Source: Mariannaea sp. PMI_226
Lineage: Eukaryota; Ascomycota; Sordariomycetes; Hypocreales; Nectriaceae
Assembly (NCBI GenBank): GCA_024336345.1
Contig: JANFOG010000011.1
Location: 310,001-374,000, forward strand
Length of the DNA: 64,000 bases
Direction: 5' to 3'
Shown: piece by piece, positions 1 to 10,833 of the stretch
Layout: the number at the start of each line of letters is the position of its first letter
Numbering within the stretch: position 1 is the stretch's first letter
Notes under the pieces: model-generated
Told to the model about the DNA's origin: nothing
Database searches by the model: none
The model's input: the letters and a program-made list of their open reading frames with translations, nothing else
Made by a program: the position numbers and the translations under genes

Positions 1-691
1 TTCCTCGCGGGCCATCCGAACCATGCCGTCGACAGCGTGCTTATAGTTGCGGCGCTCAGCCGGGGGCAGAGCGGCGTCGTGTTGCATACGGACATTGAGA
101 ACGTCGGCGAAGTTGCCTGCAATGCCACCAACGAAGCCGGAACCAGCGGCCATGGCGATGAGCAAGGGGAACGAGGGCTCCTTGCCCGTCTTGGTCACGA
201 TGCGTGCCTTGATATCCTCGTAGATACCAAAGCGGGCTGTCGAGTAGGTCATCTGGCGCAGCAGCGAGGCTGAAATACCATTGTAGAGACCCGTAGGACC
301 GGCCGTACGGAGAATGTGGACGAAGGTGCCGGCCATGTTCTTTGGCGCGTTACCGGTACGCATCTGAAGACGGACCTGCGAGATTCAATGTCAGTAAATT
401 TATGCCCTGCGGTGAAAGGGCAATCGAAAAAAACAAGGTGCAATACCTTAACTGTGAACGCGCTCGGTTGTTAGCCATGATCTCGCTTCATTAAAAATCT
501 AAACCAAGACACTTTTTTTTTTGGCGGAGAAGACATGACGTACCAAGATCCAAAGGATGAGTGACGCAGGCGGCCATACTGCTGGCACTTCCTCCGAACC
601 AGAAAGGATACTTCACCGAAATCTTTTTCTGCTGCGGCTCCTGTGCCTTCGCCTTGACAGGCTCAGCGCCATGGGAGTATGAGGCGCTCAT
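1..691 (-). CDS. DIC1: Mitochondrial dicarboxylate carrier, 5' part (3' end outside window)
   Basis: Mitochondrial carrier (SLC25) of the inner membrane, most like the dicarboxylate carriers that exchange malate/succinate for phosphate. Three exons on the minus strand: 691-544, a 5-base microexon 451-447, and 375 to the window edge, giving 176 residues so far. The first carrier repeat has P-L-D-L at the end of exon 1, V-K from the microexon and V-R-L-Q at the start of exon 3, together the PxDxxKxR signature. Branch sites GCTAAC and TACTGAC precede the two acceptors. The second repeat reads F-A-D-V-L-N-V-R-M-Q, with Phe where the signature Pro usually sits, and PADVxNVRMQ-type sequence is typical of DIC rather than other carriers. 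The start ATG at 691 gives a short hydrophilic N-terminus before the first helix. It is divergent from the mitochondrial PheRS gene. The carrier family is very sure; the dicarboxylate assignment is from memory of the family. Confidence 0.88.
447..451 (-). other. 5-base microexon of the carrier gene
   Basis: On the minus strand the five bases TTAAG are flanked by CACAG upstream and GTATTG downstream. With the last base of exon 1 (G at 544) they encode Val-Lys and restore frame into exon 3. Joining exons 1 and 3 directly breaks the frame, and the missing V-K is exactly what the carrier signature requires. Flanking introns are 452-543 (92 b) and 376-446 (71 b). Confidence 0.85.
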
Positions 692-1526
692 GGTAAAGAG
701 AGTTGACGATGGCGATGAAGCTTCGCAAGCGATAGCGGCGGAATCCTTTTTTTTTTTTTTAAAGATAGCTAGAAGCTGTTTCTAGGGAGCAGCAGATATC
801 CTCGACATTCCCGCAGATAAGAGAGGGATTTCTTTTGAAATAAAGAGGGGGATAAACAGGTGCTTTTCGGTCATCCGGGGGGAGGGGGGAGAGAAGAGAA
901 TGCACAGGCCTTTGGGAACGGTGTGAGAGTGGTCGAGATGCCAGGTTTGAACTGACGATATTTCACAGCGATGAGATGGACAGTGATTTGATTTTCCGGG
1001 GGTCCGGCTGCGGAGTGTCATCCGCAGCAGGGATCCGTCACCCAGCGGCGTACGATCGAACGGCGCCGGGTGGCCGAAGCGCTGGAGCATGCCCCTGGAG
1101 CCGCCCTATCATGCCCTGCAAGGCCACTGGAGCGGGTGCGCCTAGTTCAGGAGTTTTTTTTTTTTTACTGGCCTGGCCCTTACATGAGGTACTGGAGGTG
1201 GTGTCCATTATGGGGCAGGCGACGGCTGCCAACGGTATCTTCGGACATGTGGTGGTAACGGCCGGCCTGACTGGGGCGGTGGAGGGCCGCCATAGTTAAT
1301 CCGAATCAATACCCGCTGATGCCGCCCAGGCGGTGGAGAATTTCGGGCTGAGGCTCAACTTTTTTTGTTTGCTGCGAGCATCGGCTCCGAGCACTTCAGC
1401 TTCACCCCCACGAAGAAAGCTCCCCCCCTCCCCTCCCCCATCCCCGTCACTACTATCGGCCATTGGCAATCACCGTGGCCACTTTCCGGCCCGGACGCTA
1501 TCTGTACAGCTACGGACATTGTCAAT
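692..1526. other. Divergent intergenic region, carrier / PheRS
   Basis: The region of 835 bases must hold both promoters. It contains poly-T runs near 747-760 and 1154-1166 and a C-rich stretch near 1422-1445. No open frame with coding character was recognised. Confidence 0.6.
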
Positions 1527-3066
1527 ATGAGAGTTCAAGTCTCGGGTGTCCGCTGCCTCTGGGGCAATTCGTCGCGACTCCTTCAAGTGTCCCGCTATGC
1601 CGGGAGCTCAGCGTCGCTGCCACTAGCTTGCGTAAGGCGGCACTTCTTTTCAAGTCAGTCCTAGCTTTTGCAACACCAAGGATTGACGTCACTGACGAAA
1701 GGCTCCCTCTCCTTTTTTTGGCATTACAGCTTCTCCCAACAACCAGCAATCCAAGCCTGGATCCGTGACAATCCGAGGCCAGACCTATTCCACCGATCCC
1801 GCCTGGTTCAACGCCCCAGCCCACGTCTTGGATGCGACCTCGCGAAAGCTTCACCTTCAAAATGACCATCCCATCTCCATCACCCGCCAAATTATTCAGT
1901 CCAATTTCCCCGCATCGTCATTCAAGTCTTACAATGAGTTCAACCCTGTTGTGTCGACGATCCAGAACTTCGATTCGCTAGGATTCCCCCAGAACCATCC
2001 TGGACGAGCCCTATCAGACACATATTACATCAACAAGGACACTCTCCTACGAACACACACCAGTGCGCACCAAGCCGATACCTTTCGTGCAAACGAGACC
2101 GATGGCTATTTGATTGCTGCTGATGTCTACCGTCGTGATGCTATTGACCGCAGTCATTATCCCGTTTTCCACCAGATGGAAGGTGCCATGTCATGGGATA
2201 GAAATGTGGTGCCCAACGGTGACGTTGCCGCTGCTGTGTGGAAAGACGTCGAGAACCTGCCCAAGCACGATGTTCAGGTTGACGACCCGAACCCTACTAT
2301 CCATCCCGAACGAAACCCTCTTCAGGACGCACACCACTCTGCCGAGGAGGTAGAAGCCATTGGCACTCATTTGAAGAAGTCTCTGGAAGCCATGGTTGTG
2401 GATGTATTCACGAGGGCAAAGGCAGCAGCAATCAAGGAGGATCCCAACTTTGTGGATGAGCCACTTCAGATGCGTTGGGTGGAAGCCTACTTCCCCTTCA
2501 CCAGTCCCTCGTGGGAGCTTGAAATCTACTACGCGGGTGATTGGCTTGAGGTTCTTGGTTGTGGAGTAGTCAAGCAAGAGCTATTCATCAACGCTGGTGT
2601 TCCCTCACGCCTTGGCTGGGCTTTCGGTATCGGCATTGACCGTATCGCAATGCTTCTGTTCAAGATCCCTGATATCCGACTCTTTTGGTCCAAGGACAAT
2701 CGCTTCCTATCGCAATTTGAAGGCGTCTCCGGCGACCTCGACAAACTCAAGCGTTTCCAGCCCTTCTCCAAGTACCCACCGTGTCCCAAGGATGTCTCTT
2801 TCTGGTTGAACAACGAGCCAAGCACGGAGACGGGAGCTTTCCACGAGAACGACGTGATGGAGCTTGTACGCAACGTGGCAGGTGACGTGGTTGAGGACGT
2901 GCGGCTGATTGACGAGTTTACTCACCCTAAGACGGGCCGCAAGAGCATGGCTTATCGCATCATATATCGCAGTCTGGAGCGTACGCTCACCAACGAAGAA
3001 GCGAACGACTTTCACGAGGGTGTCCGCCGGGCTCTGGTTGAAAAGCTGGGCGTTGAACTCAGGTGA
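1527..3066 (+). CDS. MSF1: Mitochondrial phenylalanyl-tRNA synthetase
   Basis: Monomeric mitochondrial PheRS, charging tRNA-Phe in the matrix. Exons are 1527-1653 and 1730-3066 (487 residues). The intron of 76 b has donor GTCAGT and acceptor TTACAG and is phase 1. The N-terminus from ATG 1527 is Arg/Ser-rich with no acidic residues, a good targeting peptide. The long open frame alone begins at a GTG (1765), so the upstream exon is needed. Class II features: substrate-side RTHTSAHQ (about residues 150-157), motif 2 FHQMEG (189-194), motif 3 around G-I-G-I-D-R (about 342-347), then a C-terminal anticodon-binding (FDX-ACB) domain starting near PFSKYPPCPKD. Length matches the yeast enzyme (about 470 residues). 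Alternative start codons upstream cannot be excluded. Confidence 0.93.
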
Positions 3067-3417
3067 GGCGCATCGTGAGGTGTTTTCGTTTTGTAGGGAG
3101 GCGTGCAAGATGACATGAGATTCCGGATTGCGGAATGGAATCTCGTTTCACTACAAAACCTAGCGTATTCCGGACTTGAGGGACGAGATGATGGCTGAGT
3201 CGCAGTGGCTGAGGATTTTTATTTCCCGCTTGACATGGCAGACCCCGGGTTTATACTGTAGACGTAAGAGCATTGGGGCTTGTATAAGATTTTTGCAAAT
3301 AGCGTGGCGAGCGGCGTACGTATTGTAGTAGATGCACGCGGCACCGAGAGGCACCATTGAAAAAGAGATGGATGAAGATGGGGAAGAAGAGGATTGCGGT
3401 TGGATTGTATCATTAAA

Positions 3418-3442
3418 CCCCCCCCCCCCCCCCCCCCCCCCC
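3418..3442 (+). repeat. 25-base poly-C tract
   Basis: An uninterrupted run of 25 C residues about 350 bases downstream of the PheRS stop, followed by TGTACAGTAC. G-quartet formation is possible on the opposite strand. Confidence 0.95.
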
Positions 3443-5505
3443 TGTACAGTACATTGCTTAGCTTACATTGGCGGCTTTGCTCAGCTTTTGTTCAACTTGC
3501 TTGAAATTGATTGAAACACACAACAGTTCATCGTTCCAGCTTCTTCTACGGAGGGAGTAGCAACGTTGGGTACTATTATCGGGCGAAATGCTCCAGCGTG
3601 TTCAAACTTGAGCGGATAATGCAAGACTACCTACATACGCGAAGAGCTGCGCCATGTTTAGAGGCCTCGTCGGAGATTGCACGAGGAGGGAGGACAATCC
3701 AAGCCACAGCAGAGGGGTCCATCTCTTTGTCCGCGGTTGTTGTTCTGTTGTTCTTGTTGAGTCGAACCCGCGAAGCCACGCAGTTAAATTACATTCCGGG
3801 ACATTTTCCACGAACAACCCGAGCGGGGACTAGGTCACGGTATTGCGATTATATTGTGTTGGTTCAATTTCGACCCCCAACAATTCGTTGATCAACGATG
3901 CAGGCCGTGACGTGTGAGGCGGTGCATAGCCACAAGGGGCGAACAACGCCATCAAGCTCAATGGGCCTATCCGGTTAGCTGGAGGCCCTTTCTTGGTGTG
4001 GGTAGCTGAGTCAAACTGCCCCTGTGGCTTTTTCCTGTGGCGCCTCCCAACTCCACAAGTTCAACTGGTAAAACATGGATTATTAGTCTTTTCGAATAAT
4101 CACAGAGCAATGGAGTAGCCAGGCTGATGACATCGTGTGGAATGATTGGTAATAAAGACACTCGACAGCTACAAAGCATCATAAGTCACTGCGTCAAGAG
4201 CATGTTAGCTGCATTGTGGCGCCTTGAAACGACACAGGCTGATTCAAAGTTGGGGGTGGAAGACAACTGTGAAAGTAATGAAGATATGGTACTACCAGTA
4301 CCTTTTTGCGCTCGAGTTCGTAAATTTCCATTTGCACATCTAATGTCCAACATGCACAATCGGCGAACCTCCTGCACATTTGGATCTGTGGAGAACTAGT
4401 AACTTGATACATCTTGTATTCTGGCCCAACGATTGGCTCCCCCACGCAGTTTAGGACCCATCCGGCAAAAGAGTCCTGCGTTAGAGCCAAGTCACTTGAT
4501 TAGTGCATCGTTTATAAGCGCTATGCTCACGTATTCCATCCATGAGAAGCATGTGTATGACTTGACAACGGTGGTTAGAGGTATTGATGCACATTCGTTA
4601 GTTATAAGTCATGACCAATGAATTACGGATGTACAGATGGGACAGGCTCGTGTCTTACTGGACTGATCCTTCTGGCAGATAGATCACCCTAGCCGCAAGA
4701 AGCATTCTACGCGAAGATCAGAAGATGTGGAATCGGCCGCTGGGGTTCTTTTCAATGTGGGGAGCTGATGGTGCATTCGAAGGCAGCGTGAAGGGGCAAC
4801 ATACATCACGCCCCGTAATCCTCAGACGGAGTATACCATAGTACAGCCCCAGCTATGATGGTGATTGTTAGGAATCTCCCCTTCCTGTTCTGCCTGCTTA
4901 GTAGACTAGTGTATTCACATGGCTGTTGTCAATGCCCCCTCCTTGTTGTCTGCCTGGTAGAAACAGGTGGATGGCCTGAACGCCTGGGCTGGAGATGCAG
5001 GCGAGCAGAGGGCAATCCTAAGCCCCCTCACCCTCCCCACGGTTCGCTAGGCTGTCTGCTCGAAGAAGGAGGGCGTAACCCGAAATGTCTGAATGGACAT
5101 GCTAACACAATGGGAACCGCATTTTCAGGTCAGGCAAGAAGCTGCGCTGGTGCACTACCGATACTACTGAGGAATGGGGGAGTCTCAAGTAGATATCGCC
5201 CGAACCATGTCAAAATGTAAGACGGGGGATGCAGATCACCCGATGAAGGAAATGTGTTGGTTTTGGTTGTCCTATTCTGCCAGGGGACAGTGGATACATT
5301 GCCGTTCGCAAATCTGTCCCAAAGCCGGATTTTCTTGAGAAATCAGGTGCTTTGAACTTGTGTTTTGGGTATGTGTGCTATTCAGTGTTTAATCGTGAAA
5401 AAAAATGTTGTAAGTCAGCTGCCTTCGTAACGAACACTTGTTGGCTACTCATTTGTTCACCACCATTCACACCGCCGTAGTTCTTTTATCCCCCTCTTCT
5501 TCCTT

Positions 5506-5538
5506 CTCCTCCTCCTCCTCCTCCTCCTCCTCCTCCTC
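5506..5538 (+). repeat. (CTC)n microsatellite
   Basis: About eleven pure CTC units, preceded by a CT-rich stretch. Confidence 0.9.
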
Positions 5539-6100
5539 ACCTGCCGAGAACGGACGATCATGCTACCATTCAACATCTTTCACAGCCACTATTTGGTGGA
5601 TACGCCAGAGACAAGCGAGCGATTATCAGTGTGATACATCTTGCAGAAAACCCGCTACGATCCGCGGCCAGCATAGGCCACACCTACTTTTCCTGCTGCT
5701 ACCGTACAAACCACATGCCAAGAAAACCAAAAAGGGTAGAGAGGGAGGGGGAATATATTTGACTTTATGCGTTGTTTTTGGTGATTTTTTTTCCAACTTG
5801 GCAGGCAAGGTTATTCCGTTCCTTGTGCGAGCACAGCCCCCTCGAGACGTTGTGATGTGTGTTGGAGACGAGGATTGGCGTAGGTGCGAGTTTGTCAACG
5901 GTACATCCCAAGTGTCTTGGCGACAAATATGAATGCAGTAGTCTAATACAAGGTTTTAAACGACGTGAGTTTGGTTTTAGCATTCCCTTTCAATGCGGGC
6001 ATCTACCCTCATACCTAGCCATAGCTTATTAAGAGATGTGCATGTTTGTGCTCTTGGGCTTGATACTTCGCAACAATACATGAGCCTTTAGGTCCTTGAA

Positions 6101-6122
6101 CCAACCAACCAACCAACCAACC
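6101..6122 (+). repeat. (CCAA)n microsatellite
   Basis: About five and a half CCAA units, followed by a short run of C. Confidence 0.9.
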
Positions 6123-6404
6123 CCCCGACAGTATTGCAGCTCAGGTTATATGCCGAGAAAAGTAGTTACAAATCGTTCAATAGCAGGAATGTCAATTGAC
6201 TATTGCTAGGTAAATGCTACAGGTTAGGGTGACAATGACCTGGGGGATAATGCGACAGCTCAAGAAGATATGCCGTGGCCATTAACCGAAACACGAGTAT
6301 CCAGGTCAACTTCGTAGCAAGAAAGACGTGGAATTATTTGTTCACGTTCATGGGGTACGTTATGTTGTTGCTCTGATGTCATGGGCATGTCATACTATTA
6401 CAAT

Positions 6405-6436
6405 GGAATATGACTGCCATGGAATATGATTGCCAT
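6405..6436 (+). repeat. 16-base tandem duplication
   Basis: GGAATATGACTGCCAT is followed immediately by GGAATATGATTGCCAT (one mismatch). Confidence 0.9.
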
Positions 6437-8294
6437 GGCATTTGTCACTTATGAGAATGGAATGCCGAGCCAATGTTTCTGCTTCCTCCACCTTACTTCA
6501 ACACAGCCCACTAGTCGTTGACCCGAGGAGGGAGATGTGGAAGAGGTAGCCAAGGTGGAAACAACCAACAAAGGAAATTCACGTGGAGAGCTCAAAACCT
6601 TGTTGATAGAAGGGGTTTTCGGGGTTTCGCATTTTCAACTTTCCCTGCGTTTGATGCACTATTATTTTTTTGTCCGAACCGAACGCGAAATCTTGTTCCA
6701 GTGTGACAGTGAACGGAAAACTGCCCGCCCAATCGGGTGCGGTTGGGCAAGTGCCCGATGTTTCCGGTTGGATGAGGAGGCTCCTCCAAAGCTCGCCATC
6801 GCCGACGCCGTTCGCCGCCTCCTTCCCTGGGTGTGCCTCGTGGCTTCGTTGTTATTAATCCTTTATCCGAGAAATGTCCTAAGTCCACACAATTTTGTAT
6901 GGGGGATATACAATTTGCTAAATGACTAGAATATTGAAAACCCCGATGGAAGAGTGACGATATTCGTACTTGCTAGGTAGGTACTGTACCTAAGGTACTC
7001 TCCGCATTACGTGTTAGACGCCGAGGGCACAGAGTTTGAGGCTAGAAAAGAAAGGATTTCTCATCCTTCTCCCAACCGAGTGTGTGTGAGAGATTTGGAC
7101 CAGGCGCTTCGTTGATTCATTGGGTGTTTCCACGTTGGGTACTGATGGCCAGTGGAGGTTGCTCTATGAGTATCAGCCAAGCGCCGTGGCATCATGTTGG
7201 GGTTGTGAGGCTGTTAGAATATACTGTGCTTTCGTACGACGGTCCATGAATAAGCCAGTTAACCTGGACCTGGGATGCGCACCTACCTACCTACCACAGT
7301 AAGGTACGGGACATAGTACAGTAGGGTCGGGTGCTGTATGTGGGCTGGTGGATGCTGTGGGTGCCTCTGGCCGACCCATAGCAGCAAACAGCCGCCAGCA
7401 AAGTCGTCCAATCTCAACTCCATAGTTGTACCATTGGCATTCTTCGACCCCTCATGAAATGCTCGCGCAGAGCACAGCCTCATCTTGAACAGTCATTGAC
7501 GACCAAAAGAACCGTCCACAGTCTGGGCACTGCACTAGTTGTCGTGGTCGCGGCTGGGTTCCGTCCATGTACATCGTAAATTGCATCCATAGTACAATCT
7601 AGGCCGCTGCTCCGTTGCTCTACCCCGTAAAAAAAATCAACCATCATCGATCCCCAAATTATTAATCCCACCCCGCCTTTGTCCTTTCCCGGCATGTTCT
7701 GTCGGGCTTGTTCTTGTCACTGGGCGAATCCGCGTGGCGCATTTCGCATTTCGGATGGGCGCAGCGGCTCTTTCAAAACCAAAACCCACCAACCACCCCC
7801 TCCCCCCACTGAAAAAACCCTTCCGCTTCAGGGGACTCACTCCCACTGCCACGCGCACACCCCCATCGGATCCCCTGGCCCCTGGGTCTAAGTCCTGGGT
7901 CAACTTGCTGGCGTGGGACTAGCCTCGCCTGGGGCGAAGTAAAGAGAGAGAGAGGGGGAGGAGGCAACATCGGACACTTTGCTGAATGCGATGCAATACA
8001 TATATTGACCCTGTCCAACCTCCCTCCTCTTGACTTGTTCCCATACTTCACCGCAACCACAACAACTGCAATTGCACAAAGAGCCTCATCCTCTTCAACT
8101 CGACTCTCGCTTCTTATTTTTTGCACTTGTGCGAAAATACAATCAGATACCCGCAAGTCCTATTGCCTCAACTGCCAACAACCAGCCTCCTCTTCCTCAT
8201 CCCGTCTCGAAATCCCATATCTACCTCCTGAGGTTAGATAGTCGCTACCCACCCTCAAATATCTTAACCTTCTCAAGTGTCATCACTCTTCACC

Positions 8295-9056
8295 ATGTCA
8301 ACAAGCTCTGAAGCTTCGCCGCGCCCTTCGCGCTCCTCTTCTTCCGCCTCGCGCCGTTCAAACCTCTCTCTTGATCTCTCCAACCTCCCACCTCCAAGCT
8401 TGCCCTCACGCCCTTCCAACACCCTTCTCTTCACCAACCTCGACGATAAGGATATTTTCCTCCCTGAGAACCTTCAGACCATCCGCGATTTGGTTGCTCA
8501 GACCGCTCCCATTCACTCGTTTGCGCCGCTCAAGTCGTTCCGTCGTATCGTCATCTCATTCTTTGATGAGCAGGCCGCCGTCAACGTTCGCCAGATCTGG
8601 GACATGGAGTCCCTCCTTGGCCAGCAGCTCAAGGTCTACTTTGGACAGGCGACTCCCATCAACGCCCGCGATGAGCATCTTGCTCTTCCCGACGCCGGGA
8701 AGCTCTTCTTCATCTCGCCCCCACCTAGCCCTCCCCATGACTGGGAGGTCCGTCTCGAGGATGCTCCCAACAAGCTTGTCCACGCTGAGGACCTTGCTGA
8801 GGCTTTGGCCAAACTTCATCACCGCCCCGAAGCGATCGATAACTCGTCACCAGTGACGCCACCCGACTCAGCTCTTCCTGGTCGCACTCGGTCGCGTTCG
8901 TCGACACTCATCTACCAGCCCACCAAGGACACTACTATGCCTGCTGTCATTGTTGAAGACATGACCGACGAGCCTGAGGAGGCAAGCCCCATTGATGATA
9001 AGCCTATCCTTGCACACACCGCTCGCCCTCCCGTCGAACTCATGCTCGATGTTTGA
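8295..9056 (+). CDS. rcnA: Calcipressin (regulator of calcineurin, RCAN family)
   Basis: Cytosolic regulator of the Ca2+/calmodulin phosphatase calcineurin, 253 residues in one exon. Residues 43-120 form the RRM-like domain (TLLFTNL, then RRIVISFFDEQAA, then LKVYFGQ). Residues 141-150 read SPPPSPPHDW, the phosphorylatable SPxxSPP family signature. Residues 216-221 (PAVIVE) resemble a PxIxIT calcineurin-docking site, and TARPP near the C-terminus is the last conserved block of the family. The start was set at ATG 8295 (context CACCATG) instead of the in-frame ATG at 8277, because homology begins later and the context is strong. The Ser-rich N-terminus (1-30) is variable in the family. Family identity is very sure; the symbol follows Aspergillus use. 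Confidence 0.93.
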   Translation: MSTSSEASPRPSRSSSSASRRSNLSLDLSNLPPPSLPSRPSNTLLFTNLDDKDIFLPENLQTIRDLVAQTAPIHSFAPLKSFRRIVISFFDEQAAVNVRQIWDMESLLGQQLKVYFGQATPINARDEHLALPDAGKLFFISPPPSPPHDWEVRLEDAPNKLVHAEDLAEALAKLHHRPEAIDNSSPVTPPDSALPGRTRSRSSTLIYQPTKDTTMPAVIVEDMTDEPEEASPIDDKPILAHTARPPVELMLDV

Positions 9057-10833
9057 GTTGAAGTTAGCAATGATATTGGGACTAGGACAAAGCACACGAG
9101 GGTCTGCATTGATTAAATCGGCGTTTTCATGGCTTCATTTTACGATACAATTTGGGCGATATAAACAATTATTTGTTTTACATTGTTAAGGAATCGGATC
9201 CGCGGGGAAAGGTTGGGTATATCCTACATCTTCAAGTTGTTGGTGATTGTGTATTGGAATTTGGATTTCTCACTGCATGGGAGTTTGGGGAAAAGTAGAA
9301 GTTGTTTAGCGAGCCTACATATATGTATGCCGCTTTATTATTTTCAGAACGAGGCCCCGGTGATGGAGGAGCAGCCCTGTCTAATATAAAACAAGAGCTT
9401 GCTATCCACTCATCGACTTCATGTACACTATTCTGGGTAACTAGCATTTTACGGGGCAACGGTATAGGAAGTATCAAAATACCATAATCTTCAAAAAACC
9501 ATCATTGGCATTTCATTTATCCGTGATAATTAAGCGTTCCTCATTCTAAGGGATATGTTCCATCAGTTGCTCTGGTCTAGCAAGCTCTTAGGGCCGCCTA
9601 CCTCTGGTCATCAATCTCGGCCGTGCCCTTTGGTTTCATCTCAAGTAACCCGTGCTTCCAGGACCCCCAAAGCATGGCTTTGCAGAGAATCCTGGTGGCT
9701 CGGCAATTGCTGGATTGCGCAATGAATGCGGCACAGCCGGAAGTGATATTGGTCACGCCCGTGAAAACCACTACACCCATCATCACAACGGTCCCCTATG
9801 ACGAGCACAGCCTTGTCTGTGCGTGTGGTCAAACCACAAACTGGGACTTTCTACGGTGGCGATGTCATTTGGGAGGGCCTGGAATCTGGTTGGTTTACCG
9901 AGGTGCAAGACGTACAGTACATACAACGCATTCGAGAAAGGCAATATGATTTGGTGAACTAGTAACCGATGCCTCCGGGAAGCAGTTTGTTAGTAATCGT
10001 GGTGGCAGATGACGTTCCTGAGCTTTGGCCTCCACCATCAGCGTGTGTACAGTAACGGTTTATCAATGTCTTGCATCATGACAGCGCTGGACGGCAGCCA
10101 CCGGACTTATGCAACCAAAAGGAGGAAAGCGTTTATATGGGGGTATTGACTCGGATTGATGTCTTGCTGAGAAACGTCTGGAATCTGAGAGTAAGTTCAG
10201 CTTTTACATCACCGAAGCTTGGCATTTTGCTATCATGTCCAGAATCCGCAATACATGGTAGTTGATAATGGCAGTGGCGATTACAACGAAGGACAGGGAC
10301 GCTCGCCACAATGCCACCGCTAGAGAGAGATGAAATATTACCTGCTCAACGAAAGGATTCTTTTGGGAACTAGATGTACACATTGACAAACAACAATGAA
10401 AGTAAAGAAAATAATGCCGATATAAGCTGGAGTTCGCTGGATGACATGCTCTTTATTGGTGGACATCGAAATACCCTGCCTCCCACGCCTAAAATCAGCC
10501 GTGACGCACCACAGCATGGAAGAAACAAAACCCTGCCAGAATTATCCATAATCACCACTTGTCGGAATATTTGGGACATAGCTTCGGCAATGCTTTTTTA
10601 GTTGGCTCTTTGTGCAGCCTTTCGCTGTTGATTGCTTGACTTGTATTTCGTTGCTTTGGCCGGAGTTCGGTACCACTTTAGTCCAGCTGCCGATTTGCCC
10701 ATGTTCAACAGCCACGACCCACTATGCAGGTCTTGTCAATGGGCCAAACGGTTCTCAGTTTTAGGAACGTCCAGACCCAGTTGGACCTCTTCTTTCTGGT
10801 CCATCTCAACCACCAGGTTTAAACTTATACATC
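9057..10833. other. Intergenic region, no supported gene
   Basis: The region of 1.8 kb has short open frames on both strands. Two minus-strand frames near 9598-9786 and 10204-10389 contain hydrophobic runs but could not be joined by credible splice sites. The part just upstream of 10834 serves as promoter for the Rrg9-like gene. Confidence 0.45.

Larger units (their letters stand above)
3067..8294. other. Long gene-free interval
   Basis: The interval of 5.2 kb has only short, compositionally biased open frames on both strands. It holds a 25-base poly-C tract (3418-3442), a (CTC)n run (about 5506-5538), a (CCAA)n run (6101-6122), a 16-base tandem duplication (6405-6436), a GA run (about 7941-7953) and TAGGTA/TACCTA clusters near 6973-6998 and 7281-7307. 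The last few hundred bases are a pyrimidine-rich leader for the calcipressin gene. No splice-consistent gene was found by reading. Confidence 0.5.

Noticed and set aside
1765..3066. PheRS starting at the first codon of its long open frame
   Set aside because: That codon is GTG, and the upstream exon joined by a good intron supplies an ATG and a targeting peptide.
3760..3775. B-box-like GGGTTCGACTC on the minus strand
   Set aside because: The T-stem does not pair and there is no A-box upstream.
5438..5932. 164-codon plus-strand frame containing a Ser run
   Set aside because: The Ser run is the CTC microsatellite; the rest shows no coding character.
9598..10389. Two minus-strand frames with hydrophobic segments, possible multi-exon membrane protein
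   Set aside because: No pair of donor and acceptor sites joined them into one sensible frame, and stops intervene.
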